Assembly (NCBI GenBank): GCA_035626395.1
Contig: DASPNR010000042.1
Span: forward strand, 598,484-662,483
Direction: 5' to 3'
Source of the DNA: Candidatus Limnocylindrales bacterium
GTDB lineage: Bacteria > Desulfobacterota > Binatia > UBA1149 > CAITLU01
Length of the DNA: 64,000 nt
Within the stretch, counting starts at the first letter, position 1. Every line of letters starts with the position of its first letter. The notes below the pieces were generated by a model. That model was not told where the DNA came from, searched no databases, and worked only from the letters and a program-made list of their open reading frames with translations. A program made the translations under genes and the position numbers. Shown here piece by piece: positions 41,601 through 48,935 of the stretch.

Positions 41601-42754
41601 CCTCGATCGGCATGCAATGGAACGGGGTCACGCCGTTTGCGCTGACTCGCGCCGATCCGGATGCGCTCTACTTCGATCCGGGCCCGCCGCCGCAGCTCGG
41701 CATCGACGATGCCGACTACAAGGATGCGGCTCGCGAAGTGATCGAGATCTCGAGCTGGCTCGATCCGAATGACGGCATCTTGATCGATGCGTCACCCGCC
41801 GTGATCGGGAACAATCCGCTTGGCACCAACAACGGTGCCGGCCATCCCGTCAATCCGGCCACCGGTATGCCGTACGAGCCCAATCTGGTCGCACGCGGCG
41901 ATTACATGCGCGTGCTGGCCGAATACTGGGCGGACGGTCCGGATTCGGAGACGCCGCCCGGGCACTGGAACGTCATCGCCAACGACGTGTCCGATGCTCT
42001 TCCCTCCCTGCGCATCGCAGGATCCGGCGCGCCGGTGGATCGCCTGGAATGGGACGTCAAGCTGTATCTGGCGCTCAACGGCGCCCTGCACGATGCGGCA
42101 ATCGTGGCATGGGGAATCAAGAGGCATTACGACTCCGCACGACCGATCTCGATCATCCGCTACCTCGGCACGCTCGGGCAGAACACGGATCCGCAGCTCC
42201 CCGGCTATGAGCCCAACGGCTATCCGCTGGTCCCGGGACTGATCGAGATCATCACGCCGCAGACCACGGCACCGGGGCAGCGTCACGAGCATCTGGCGGG
42301 CGAGGAAGGACGCGTGGCGATCTTCGCCTACGGCGGTCCGCCCGCCGATGCGGACGCCGGCCCCGTCGGTGCACGCTGGATTCGGGCAATCGACTGGTTG
42401 CCGTATCAGCTCCCGACGTTCGTCACGCCGGCCTTCCCCGGCTACGTTTCGGGACACAGCACGTTCAGTCGCGCGGCCGCCGAAGTGATGACTCTTTTCA
42501 CCGGCGACGCGTTCGTTCCCGGAGGGCTCGGCCAGATCATCGCGCCCGCGCACGGATTCCTTCGTACCGAGAACGGGCCGAGCACCGATATCTCGGTTCA
42601 ATGGGCGACCTACTACGATGCGGCCGATCTCGCCGGTCTCTCGCGCCTGGCAGGCGGCATCCACATCACCGCCGATGACTTCCAGGGACGCATCCTTGGC
42701 TCCGTCGTCGGCGCCACGGCGTATGACGCCGCGATGGAGCGCATCGCGCAGTAG
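38642..42754 (+). CDS. secreted FG-GAP/ASPIC (CRTAC1-type) protein fused to a vanadium-dependent haloperoxidase-like domain
   Basis: This encodes 1370 residues from the ATG at 38642; the frame is open earlier, with an ATG at 38594. A signal peptide ends GPALAQ. Residues about 25-445 are FG-GAP/VCBS blades (DFDGDGLLDIFITS, DNDGDLDILTA, YDTDGDLDVLLVE). About 448-540 is the UnbV/ASPIC domain (GVGAVVTVTPEGRAPMVQEV, LHFGLGAAP). About 550-790 is a helical paired-Cys module shared with other secreted proteins here. About 790-1370 resembles a vanadium-dependent haloperoxidase, PAP2-type: ARQWNEALLDAIRRDTPRPT, IKRHYDSARPISIIRYLG, FPGYVSGHSTFSRAAAE and GGIHITADDFQGR carry the vanadate-site Lys/Arg, Ser-Gly-His and His positions. 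It is predicted to be extracytoplasmic. Confidence 0.85.
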   Translation: MMATMTPSTACAILLAAWAGPALAQLPHFTEVTDAALPGLATVGGQTGSAPQVFGGGAVGDCDGDDLPDLYFTGLSHDVLYRNRGDGTFEDITLRAGLGAPFLSHSAAMADIDNDGDLDILTAAGTSSRHLLYVNDGTCTFLEEAVQRGVARSLGPYTRTVSFGDYDRDGFLDIFVAEFQADLVNPGVEGPFSRLFRNRGASQPGYFDDVTIAAGLDMRSVVGTQDGNFAFSGRFTDLDGDGWPDLLIPADFGESRLFWNGGDGRFTDGTAAAGVGTDEYGMGATTADFDGDGLLDIFITSVFAPGALHGDGNRLYRNLGNRSFLDVTDMAGVRDSGWGWGVEAFDFDNDGNLDLAANNGVTSRTDVDLFYIQREFGGYDTSHMLQDPPRLWRNLGGGIFEDVAAQVGFLDDGLGQSVVSFDYDTDGDLDVLLVEDCCSATPVRLYRNDGGNAAHWIDVELRSDVGHPTGVGAVVTVTPEGRAPMVQEVTGSSTYLFQNGTSRLHFGLGAAPVAVSMVHVRWPDGAEQTVEDPPIDGLARIVRHSDRASEEADCIVALNEAGEEVVEAVTDRFVGCMARAVRGLLPAGQTVSQCLLTDPEEKIARAQAQTIAAEESHCTSTPRFGPASAAEVNEAMLEILRLGDLFGDDIDSAVVDRRDDRAAAACQMAVARSVARIARVRVQVFNKCKADGVRSGSITAGADLAQCRATLSDRRFANAVAAAERRATARCKQDDIAGLLPGRCSASDAEALFDCVVDHVSCGTCLAVSRADRVDTPCHRFVEGVASVYCGDRTVSTKSVARQWNEALLDAIRRDTPRPTVHARNLFHLSAMTWDAWRAYGGGGTAWLTDETHASNDPQRDREIAISHAAYRLLVERFRRSPGRAATHAALRALMLSLGLDPTYAATDGDGPAAVGNRIGAAMVEWGQADGSNELANYVDHTYAPINFPLIVQEPGVSMIDPNRWQPLALDLLIAQNGLPLPGTLQTSIGMQWNGVTPFALTRADPDALYFDPGPPPQLGIDDADYKDAAREVIEISSWLDPNDGILIDASPAVIGNNPLGTNNGAGHPVNPATGMPYEPNLVARGDYMRVLAEYWADGPDSETPPGHWNVIANDVSDALPSLRIAGSGAPVDRLEWDVKLYLALNGALHDAAIVAWGIKRHYDSARPISIIRYLGTLGQNTDPQLPGYEPNGYPLVPGLIEIITPQTTAPGQRHEHLAGEEGRVAIFAYGGPPADADAGPVGARWIRAIDWLPYQLPTFVTPAFPGYVSGHSTFSRAAAEVMTLFTGDAFVPGGLGQIIAPAHGFLRTENGPSTDISVQWATYYDAADLAGLSRLAGGIHITADDFQGRILGSVVGATAYDAAMERIAQ

Positions 42755-42822
42755 GGCTCGGTCGGCCACGATCGGCACGCCCGTGCCTGGACTTGCCCGC
42801 CCCGCGCGGCTACCTCGCGTTG

Positions 42823-44457
42823 ATGGAATTCCACCTCGCCCAGGTCCACGAAGCCGTTGCCGCCTCCTGTCCGGATCGTGAGTGCCTCGTCTGGCGCGAC
42901 CGCCGGCTGACGTACGCGCAGGTCACCGAGCGCACGCGCCGACTCGCCAACTATCTTCGCTCGCGCGGCCTCGGCACCGCGCGCGAACGCCGCGATCTGC
43001 AAGGGTGGGAGTCGGGGCAGGACCACCTGGCGCTCTACCTCTTCAACTGCAACGAATACATCGAGGGCATGCTCGGCGCGTTCAAGGCGCGCGTGGCGCC
43101 GCTCAACGTCAACTACCGCTACGTCGAAGAGGAGCTGCTCTACCTGTTCCGCGACGCGCGCGCCCGCGCCGTCGTCTACCACGCGGCGATGGCGCCGACG
43201 CTGGCCCGCGTGCTGCCGCAGCTCCCGGAGCTGACGGTCCTTCTTCAGGTCGCCGACGAGTCCGGCAATGCGCTGCTGCCGGGCGCAGTCGATTACGAAG
43301 ACGCTCTCGCCTCCGCCTCTCCGGAGAAGCCCGCGCAGGAGCCGTCCCCGGACGACCTCTACATTCTCTACACCGGCGGCACGACGGGCATGCCCAAGGG
43401 CGTGCTGTGGCGACAGTCCGACATCTACTTTGCCGCGCTCGGCGGCACCATGCCGGGTGTGGGCGAGCACGAGAGCCTGGACTCGGTGGTCTCGATGGCG
43501 GGCGGCGGCGCGCGCGCCCTGGCGGCGCCTCCGTTCATGCACGGCGCCGCACACTGGGCGGCATTCAACACCATGAACACCGGCGGCACGGTGATCATGC
43601 AGAGCGACGTGCAGAAGCTCGACCCTGACGACATATGGTCGACGGTGGAGCGCGAGCGCGCGCAGATCCTGCTGATCGTCGGCGACGCCTTCGCGCGGCC
43701 GCTTCTGGATCAGCTCGAGCGCAAGACCTACGACCTGTCCTCGCTGGTGTTGCTGGTCAGCGGCGGCGCGGTGCTGAACGTGGGCCTGAAGGAGAAGCTG
43801 CTCGAGAAGCTGCCGGACATCACCATCTACGACGGCATCGGCTCCTCGGAGACGGGCAGCCAGGCCGTGAACATGAGCTCGAAGATGGGTGGCGCTTCCA
43901 CGGGCAAGTTTCTTCCGCAGCCGGGCAACTGCGTTCTCGACGCGGCATTGAACGCCGTCCTGGAGCCCGGCAGCGACGAGATCGGTTGGTTTGCCCGCGC
44001 CGGCCGCGTGCCGCTCGGGTACCTCGGCGACCGCGCCAAGACCGAGCGCACGTTCCCGATCATCGCCGGCCAGCGCTTCTCGGTGCCCGGTGATCGCGCG
44101 CGCCATCTCGCCGACGGCAGCATCGAGGTGCTCGGCCGCGACTCGGTCACCATCAACTCCGGCGGCGAAAAGATCTTCGCCGAGGAAGTCGAGCAGGCGC
44201 TCAAGCATCATCCGTCCGTCTATGATGCCGTGGTGGTCGGGCGCGCCAGCGAGCGATGGGGTCAGGAAGTGGTCGCCATCGTGCGCCTTCGCGAAGGGTG
44301 CACCTGCGACGAAAGCGAGCTGCTCGAGGAGGCGGGCAGGCACCTGGCGCGCTACAAGCTGCCCAAGTGCTTCGTTTTCCGTGACGAGATCGTGCGCAGC
44401 CCCAGCGGCAAGGCCGACTACCGTTGGGCCAAGGCGCAGGCCGAAGCGCTGCGGTGA
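42823..44457 (+). CDS. acyl-CoA synthetase (AMP-forming, FadD-like)
   Basis: This encodes 544 residues from the ATG at 42823; an in-frame TTG at 42793 is possible. ANL superfamily motifs: YTGGTTGMPKGVLW (A3, near residue 185), then an SGGAVLNVGLKEKL region, IYDGIGSSETGSQA (A5), GRDSVTINSGGEKIFAEEV (A8) and a C-terminal SPSGKADYRWAKAQ with the catalytic Lys. It activates a fatty or other carboxylic acid to a CoA thioester. Its neighbour is a dienelactone hydrolase-like gene converging on it, which fits a catabolic setting. The start needs proteomic support. Confidence 0.88.
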   Translation: MEFHLAQVHEAVAASCPDRECLVWRDRRLTYAQVTERTRRLANYLRSRGLGTARERRDLQGWESGQDHLALYLFNCNEYIEGMLGAFKARVAPLNVNYRYVEEELLYLFRDARARAVVYHAAMAPTLARVLPQLPELTVLLQVADESGNALLPGAVDYEDALASASPEKPAQEPSPDDLYILYTGGTTGMPKGVLWRQSDIYFAALGGTMPGVGEHESLDSVVSMAGGGARALAAPPFMHGAAHWAAFNTMNTGGTVIMQSDVQKLDPDDIWSTVERERAQILLIVGDAFARPLLDQLERKTYDLSSLVLLVSGGAVLNVGLKEKLLEKLPDITIYDGIGSSETGSQAVNMSSKMGGASTGKFLPQPGNCVLDAALNAVLEPGSDEIGWFARAGRVPLGYLGDRAKTERTFPIIAGQRFSVPGDRARHLADGSIEVLGRDSVTINSGGEKIFAEEVEQALKHHPSVYDAVVVGRASERWGQEVVAIVRLREGCTCDESELLEEAGRHLARYKLPKCFVFRDEIVRSPSGKADYRWAKAQAEALR

Positions 44458-44461
44458 GCCC

Positions 44462-45220
44462 TCAGTCCGTATCGACCAGGTGACGGCGCAGGAAGGCGAC
44501 GGCACGCGGCCACGCGTCGGCGGCAGCGTCGGCGCGATAAGTGTCCGGGCGCGTCTGATTGAAGAAGGCGTGGCCAGCGCCCGGGTACGACCGGATCTCG
44601 AACACCTTCCGCGCCTTCTCCAACCGGCTTCGCAGCTCCTCGACGCCGGCCGCGGGAATGAGAGCGTCGTCGGCTCCGAACAGCCCGAGATACGGACAGC
44701 GCAGGTCGCCCGCCATGTCGATGGGGTGGACCGGCTTGATCTCCGAAAGCTGCTCGTGGCGAAGCATTCCGTACCAGCTCACGCACGCTTGCAGGCGCGC
44801 GTCGGTGCACGCCGCCATCAACGCGTACTGTCCGCCCATGCAAAAGCCGGTGATGCCGACGGCGCGCCCGGCCACGCTGGCATGCCGTTGCGCGAAAGTG
44901 ACTGCGGCGGCCACGTCGCCGAGCACGCGGGCGTCGGGCAGCTGGCGGATCCAGGCAAAGACGCTGGGCATGTCCGGCAGGTCGGGTGCGCCCTCGCGGC
45001 TGTACAGATCGAGGGACAGCGCGAAGAAACCTTCGCCGGCCAGGCGCACCGTGACGTCGCGGTAGAAGTCGTAGAGGCCGCGCACGTCCGGGATCAGCAC
45101 GACGGCCGGGACCGATCCTGCAACGCGAGGCCATGCTGCGTGGCCGGCGATCTCGGCTCCATCCCGCGAGCTGGTGAAGTGGACGTCGGCGCGCTCGAGC
45201 TCGTTCGAATCCATCGGCAT
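44462..45220 (-). CDS. dienelactone hydrolase family protein
   Basis: This encodes 252 residues with alpha/beta-hydrolase fold. The DLH triad is clear: nucleophile Cys in GITGFCMGGQYAL, Asp in FGADDALIP and His in YPGAGHAFFN. The Cys nucleophile is what separates DLHs from ordinary esterases. It probably hydrolyses lactones or esters arising from aromatic ring cleavage, though many homologues have unknown substrates. The start codon is only 29 bases from that of the divergent membrane protein gene, so promoters overlap. Confidence 0.9.
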   Translation of the reverse strand: MPMDSNELERADVHFTSSRDGAEIAGHAAWPRVAGSVPAVVLIPDVRGLYDFYRDVTVRLAGEGFFALSLDLYSREGAPDLPDMPSVFAWIRQLPDARVLGDVAAAVTFAQRHASVAGRAVGITGFCMGGQYALMAACTDARLQACVSWYGMLRHEQLSEIKPVHPIDMAGDLRCPYLGLFGADDALIPAAGVEELRSRLEKARKVFEIRSYPGAGHAFFNQTRPDTYRADAAADAWPRAVAFLRRHLVDTD

Positions 45221-45249
45221 GCGCGTGACTACAACTTCGCGCGCCGAAA

Positions 45250-45615
45250 ATGTATCCCTTGGCCATGGCGATCAGCTGGGAGTCGACTGGCGCGTTTGCC
45301 CTGATGGGGGCCGGAGCGGCGTTGGTTCTTCGCAACGTGGTCGCCTGGCGCCGCGCCGCCGCCATGCGCCGGGACCCGGAGCGCGCGTTGTGGCTGGCGC
45401 GCGGCTTTCGTACCGGCATCGTTGGCCTTTGTGCCATCGGCGCCGGCGCGGGCTGGCACTGGAACGTCGCCTGGCTGGTGGTGCTGTCGCTGATCATCGC
45501 GGGCGAGGAGCTTCTGGAGACGACCGTCCTGGTGATGGCGCTGCGTGATGGGCAGCGCCAGGACGCGGCGCGGGCCGACGCGCAGCCGCTTTCGCAAAAG
45601 CCGCCGCAGAGTTAG
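45250..45615 (+). CDS. small integral membrane protein, unknown
   Basis: This encodes 121 residues from an ATG at 45250; ATG 45265 is an alternative. Three membrane helices are visible (about 9-26, 52-70 and 70-95: TGIVGLCAIGAGAGW, WLVVLSLIIAGEELLETTVLV), with a basic loop VAWRRAAAMRRDPER between. The final 25 residues are polar. No family was recognised. It is the first gene of a compact co-directional row with GDPD, the Rieske protein and cyclase. Confidence 0.6.
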   Translation: MYPLAMAISWESTGAFALMGAGAALVLRNVVAWRRAAAMRRDPERALWLARGFRTGIVGLCAIGAGAGWHWNVAWLVVLSLIIAGEELLETTVLVMALRDGQRQDAARADAQPLSQKPPQS

Positions 45616-45624
45616 GCTCCGGCC

Positions 45625-46419
45625 ATGGCATTCCTGGAGGGCGTTCGGCCTCGACTGTTCGCCCATCGCGGCAGCTCGGGCACGATGCCCGAGAACACGC
45701 TCGAGTCGTTCATCGCCGCCATCGAGGCCGGTGCCGATCGCATCGAGCTCGACGTGCATGCAACGAGCGACGGCGCCATCGTCGTCCTGCACGACGAAAG
45801 CCTGGCCCGCACCACCAATGGCACGTCGCTCATCCGCGAGACGACGCTGGCTCAGGTCAAGCAGCTGGATGCGGGCCACAACTTCACGATCGACGGCGTG
45901 ACCTTTCCCTTCCGCGGCAAAGGCATCACGGTTCCGACGCTCGAGGAGGTGCTCGAGGCGTTGCCGCAGGTGCCGGTCAACATCGAGATCAAGCAGGTCA
46001 AGCCGCACATCGAGGAAAGCGTGCTGGACGTGCTCGATCGCAACGATGCGCGCGAACGCGTCATGTTGGCCGCCGTGGACCAGCGCATCCTCGAGCGCGT
46101 TCGCGCTCTGGCGCCGGATGTCGCCACCAGCTTCTCGGCGCTCGAGGTCGCCAGCTTCGTCAGTCTGCTGCAGTCGGAGGCGCTGGAGAACTACGATCCG
46201 CCAGGGCTGGCCCTGCAGGTGCCGACCAGCTACGAGGGCACCGAGATCGTCTCGCCAGGCTTCGTCGATGGAGCGCACGAGCTCGATCTCGAAGTGCACG
46301 TCTGGACCGTCAACGAGGAGAGCGAGATGGAGCGTCTGCTCGACATGGGCGTGGACGGCCTGATGAGCGATTACCCGGCGCGCGCCCGGCAGGTTCTCGT
46401 GCGACGCGGCCTTCGCTGA
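45625..46419 (+). CDS. glycerophosphodiester phosphodiesterase (GDPD family)
   Basis: This encodes 264 residues starting 9 bases after the preceding stop. The GDPD TIM-barrel motif is intact: LFAHRGSSGTMPENTLESF with the catalytic His/Arg, then ADRIELDVHATSDGAIVVLHDESLAR (shortened), FRGKGITVPTLEEVLEAL and NIEIKQ with metal-binding Glu/Asp, and VHVWTVNEESEMERLLDMGVDG at the end. It hydrolyses glycerophosphodiesters to glycerol-3-phosphate and an alcohol. No signal peptide is visible, so it is cytosolic. It belongs to the four-gene row 45250-48935. Confidence 0.92.
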   Translation: MAFLEGVRPRLFAHRGSSGTMPENTLESFIAAIEAGADRIELDVHATSDGAIVVLHDESLARTTNGTSLIRETTLAQVKQLDAGHNFTIDGVTFPFRGKGITVPTLEEVLEALPQVPVNIEIKQVKPHIEESVLDVLDRNDARERVMLAAVDQRILERVRALAPDVATSFSALEVASFVSLLQSEALENYDPPGLALQVPTSYEGTEIVSPGFVDGAHELDLEVHVWTVNEESEMERLLDMGVDGLMSDYPARARQVLVRRGLR

Positions 46420-46431
46420 GGCCGGCCTCCG

Positions 46432-47250
46432 GTGCCGATGCGCGAGATTTCGCCCACGCCCGATGATCCCTCTGCGGCGCCGGCTGCCGTCTACGACCGC
46501 GTCATCGCCGCCTCCCTCGACCGGATCTGGGAGAACGTGCTGGACTGGGAGCACCTTCCCTACCTGCACGCGCAGTCGTTCGCCGCAGTGCGGCCGCTCT
46601 CGGCCGGCAACGACGGCTGGCGCGCGATCCTCGATCTGCCGGGCGGGTCCGGCACGACCGAGGTCGAAGTGACGCTGGAACGCCCGCGCCTCCGCTACAC
46701 CACCGCCACCGTCGCCGGCTTCGGCGAAGGCAGCCGCATCGTGACGACGCTGACACCCGTCGCGCGCGATTCCACCGCGATCCATGTCGAGTTCGTGCTG
46801 CCGTGGGCGCCCTCGGGTGCCGCTGCCAGGATCGGTGAGGCTTACAAGGCGATGTACGCGGTGCTGTGGGATCAGGACGAGGCGATGATGGTGCGGCGCC
46901 AGCAGCTGCTCGACGGCGTCGGGCCAGTCGCTGCCTCCGACCGCATCGAGCTCGGTCACCTCGACGACCTGCGCGCGCACCTTCCGCTGCAGCTCGAGGT
47001 CGGCAGCGCGCGCGTGGTCCTTTTCGAGGAAGCGGGCGAACTGCTCGTGGCCGATCTTCTGTGTCCGCACCTTGGAGGGCCGCTCGAGGCTCGGGCCGAC
47101 CGTCAGCTCGTCTGCCCGTGGCATGGCTATCGCTTCGATGCTCGCACCGGCGCGAGCTGCGACGGCCGCTCGCTGCGGCTGCGGCGCACGGCGCGCGCGC
47201 ACGTGGAAGAGGGGGGATTGGTGGTGGTCACTACGCGGAGGGCTTCGTGA
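46432..47250 (+). CDS. Rieske oxygenase-like protein with reversed domain order (catalytic SRPBCC first, Rieske last)
   Basis: This encodes 272 residues from the GTG at 46432; an ATG two codons later is possible. Residues 18-165 form an SRPBCC-like domain containing LDWEHLPYLH, where Asp38-x2-His41-x4-His46 matches the mononuclear-iron motif of Rieske oxygenases; AVLWDQDEAMMVRRQQLL at 143-160 could supply the third carboxylate. Residues 170-272 form a Rieske [2Fe-2S] domain with CPHLGG (211) and CPWHGY (228). Standard ring-hydroxylating oxygenases have Rieske first. This could be a permuted oxygenase or a sensor fused to a ferredoxin. The GTGA overlap with the next frame suggests coupling to the cyclase gene. 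Confidence 0.75.
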   Translation: MPMREISPTPDDPSAAPAAVYDRVIAASLDRIWENVLDWEHLPYLHAQSFAAVRPLSAGNDGWRAILDLPGGSGTTEVEVTLERPRLRYTTATVAGFGEGSRIVTTLTPVARDSTAIHVEFVLPWAPSGAAARIGEAYKAMYAVLWDQDEAMMVRRQQLLDGVGPVAASDRIELGHLDDLRAHLPLQLEVGSARVVLFEEAGELLVADLLCPHLGGPLEARADRQLVCPWHGYRFDARTGASCDGRSLRLRRTARAHVEEGGLVVVTTRRAS

Positions 47251-47252
47251 GC

Positions 47253-48935
47253 ATGGAAGCGGGGAGCGTGCGCAAGAGCGCAATGCCGCTGCCGGCCGCC
47301 AATTCGGCCGCGACAGCCGAGGAGCTGCCGGTGCCGCGCGGCCGTCGCGCCATCCGCGCGCTGCGGATTCCCGGCTGGTTCTGGCTCGTCTTCGCGATCT
47401 GCGTCGGCGCCAACCGCATTGCGGCCTACGCCGCGGTGGCATCGATCGCAGCGATGGCCAACGTCTCCGACTTCGCCGAGACGGTGCGGGCGCACAACGT
47501 GCAGTGGATCCCGCTGTGGCAGGGGATCGTCTATCCGACCATCATCGCGATCCTGATGCTCTATATCCGGCCGCTGCTGGCCTATTTCCAGGACGGTTGT
47601 CCGCAGGAGGCGCCCCAGGTCGTGCAGCGGCGCGCGGTCAGTGCGCCGCTGGCGTTCGCCGCGGCAGGTTTCTGCGGCTGGCTCTTCAGCGTGCCGCTGT
47701 TCATGGGGATCACTTTCGCCACCTTCGGCCGCTGGACGCCCGAGCTGGCTTCCCAGCACCTCTTCTCGCCCATCATCAATGGGTACCTGGCCGCCGTCCT
47801 CAGCTACTTCGCCGTCGACGCCGTCTTTCGCATGTCGGTCTATCCGCGCGTCTTTCCGCACGGGCGGCTGGCCGATGTGCCAGGGACGTTCCGCCTGGGC
47901 GTGCGCGGGCGCGTGGCAGTCCTGATGACGGCGCTCTCCTTCATTCCGATGTTCATCATGCTGGGACTGGCGCGCGCTGCGGCCGTACGGTGGGAGCGCG
48001 GCCTGGATCCCCGCGAGCTGCTCTCGGAGCTGACGCGTGCCAGCGAAGCGACGTTTGCGGTCTATGTCCTGGCAGGGATGGGCCTGGCGATGATCGTCAC
48101 GCGCAGCCTTACGGCTCCGCTCGAGTTCATGGCCACGGCGCTGCAGCGCGTGCAGCGCGGCGATCTGAATGTCCGCATCCCCGTCAGCTCCGCCGACGAG
48201 GTCGGCACGCTCGAGGATGGCGTCAACGACCTCGTCGCCGCGCTGCGCGACCGCGAGCGCATCCTGCAGACCTTCGGGCGGGTGGTGGAGCCGAGCGTGC
48301 GCGACCGGCTGCTGTCGGGACGCGTCGAGCGCGGCGGCGAGCGTCGCCGCGCCACGGTGCTCTTCTGTGACCTGCGCGGGTTCACCTCGCTGTCGGAGCA
48401 GCATGGCGCCGAGGAGGCGGTCGAGACGCTCAACGACTTCTTCGCCGTCATCACCGCCTGGGTGCACGAGTGCGGCGGCTTCGTCGACAAGTTCATCGGT
48501 GACGCGGTCCTGGTCGTGTTCGGTCTTTTCGACGACGAGCAGGAAGCGAAGCGCTCGGGCTACGGTGCGGTCGCGGCGGTGCGATGCGCGTGCGGCATCA
48601 AGGAACGGCTGAGCGATCTCAACGAACGCCGGCGGCGCGCCGGCAAGCCGCCGCTGGCGGTGACGAACGCGGTGCACACCGGCGAGGTCGTTGCCGGCGT
48701 CATCGGCTCCGCCGACCGGCACGAGTACACGGTGGTCGGCGATACGGTCAACGTGGCGGCACGCCTGCAGGTCGCGGCGAAGGACCACGGCGGCACAGTG
48801 ATCTCGGAAGCCACGTGCGCGCTGGTGCGACAGTCCGGCCAGGAGCTGGACGTGGCCCGCTCGGAGCTGATCACCCTGCGCGGCCGCAACGAGCCGGTGA
48901 GCGTCTATTTCCTCAAGGATCTGCCGGCGGCGTAG
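47253..48935 (+). CDS. membrane-bound class III adenylate/guanylate cyclase with HAMP domain
   Basis: This encodes 560 residues from the ATG at 47253, with GGAGGG 10 bases upstream. A membrane region with about six helices (52-280) is followed by a HAMP linker (around 285-335: RSLTAPLEFMATALQRVQRGD, then NVRIPVSSADEVGTLEDGVND). The cyclase domain covers about 365-550: TVLFCDLRGFTSLSEQHG with the metal Asp, VDKFIGDAVLVVFG with the second Asp, and VVGDTVNVAARL with the Asn/Arg of the transition-state pocket. It produces cAMP or cGMP in response to a membrane or ligand signal. The stop overlaps the convergent oxidase gene by 31 bases. Confidence 0.92.
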   Translation: MEAGSVRKSAMPLPAANSAATAEELPVPRGRRAIRALRIPGWFWLVFAICVGANRIAAYAAVASIAAMANVSDFAETVRAHNVQWIPLWQGIVYPTIIAILMLYIRPLLAYFQDGCPQEAPQVVQRRAVSAPLAFAAAGFCGWLFSVPLFMGITFATFGRWTPELASQHLFSPIINGYLAAVLSYFAVDAVFRMSVYPRVFPHGRLADVPGTFRLGVRGRVAVLMTALSFIPMFIMLGLARAAAVRWERGLDPRELLSELTRASEATFAVYVLAGMGLAMIVTRSLTAPLEFMATALQRVQRGDLNVRIPVSSADEVGTLEDGVNDLVAALRDRERILQTFGRVVEPSVRDRLLSGRVERGGERRRATVLFCDLRGFTSLSEQHGAEEAVETLNDFFAVITAWVHECGGFVDKFIGDAVLVVFGLFDDEQEAKRSGYGAVAAVRCACGIKERLSDLNERRRRAGKPPLAVTNAVHTGEVVAGVIGSADRHEYTVVGDTVNVAARLQVAAKDHGGTVISEATCALVRQSGQELDVARSELITLRGRNEPVSVYFLKDLPAA

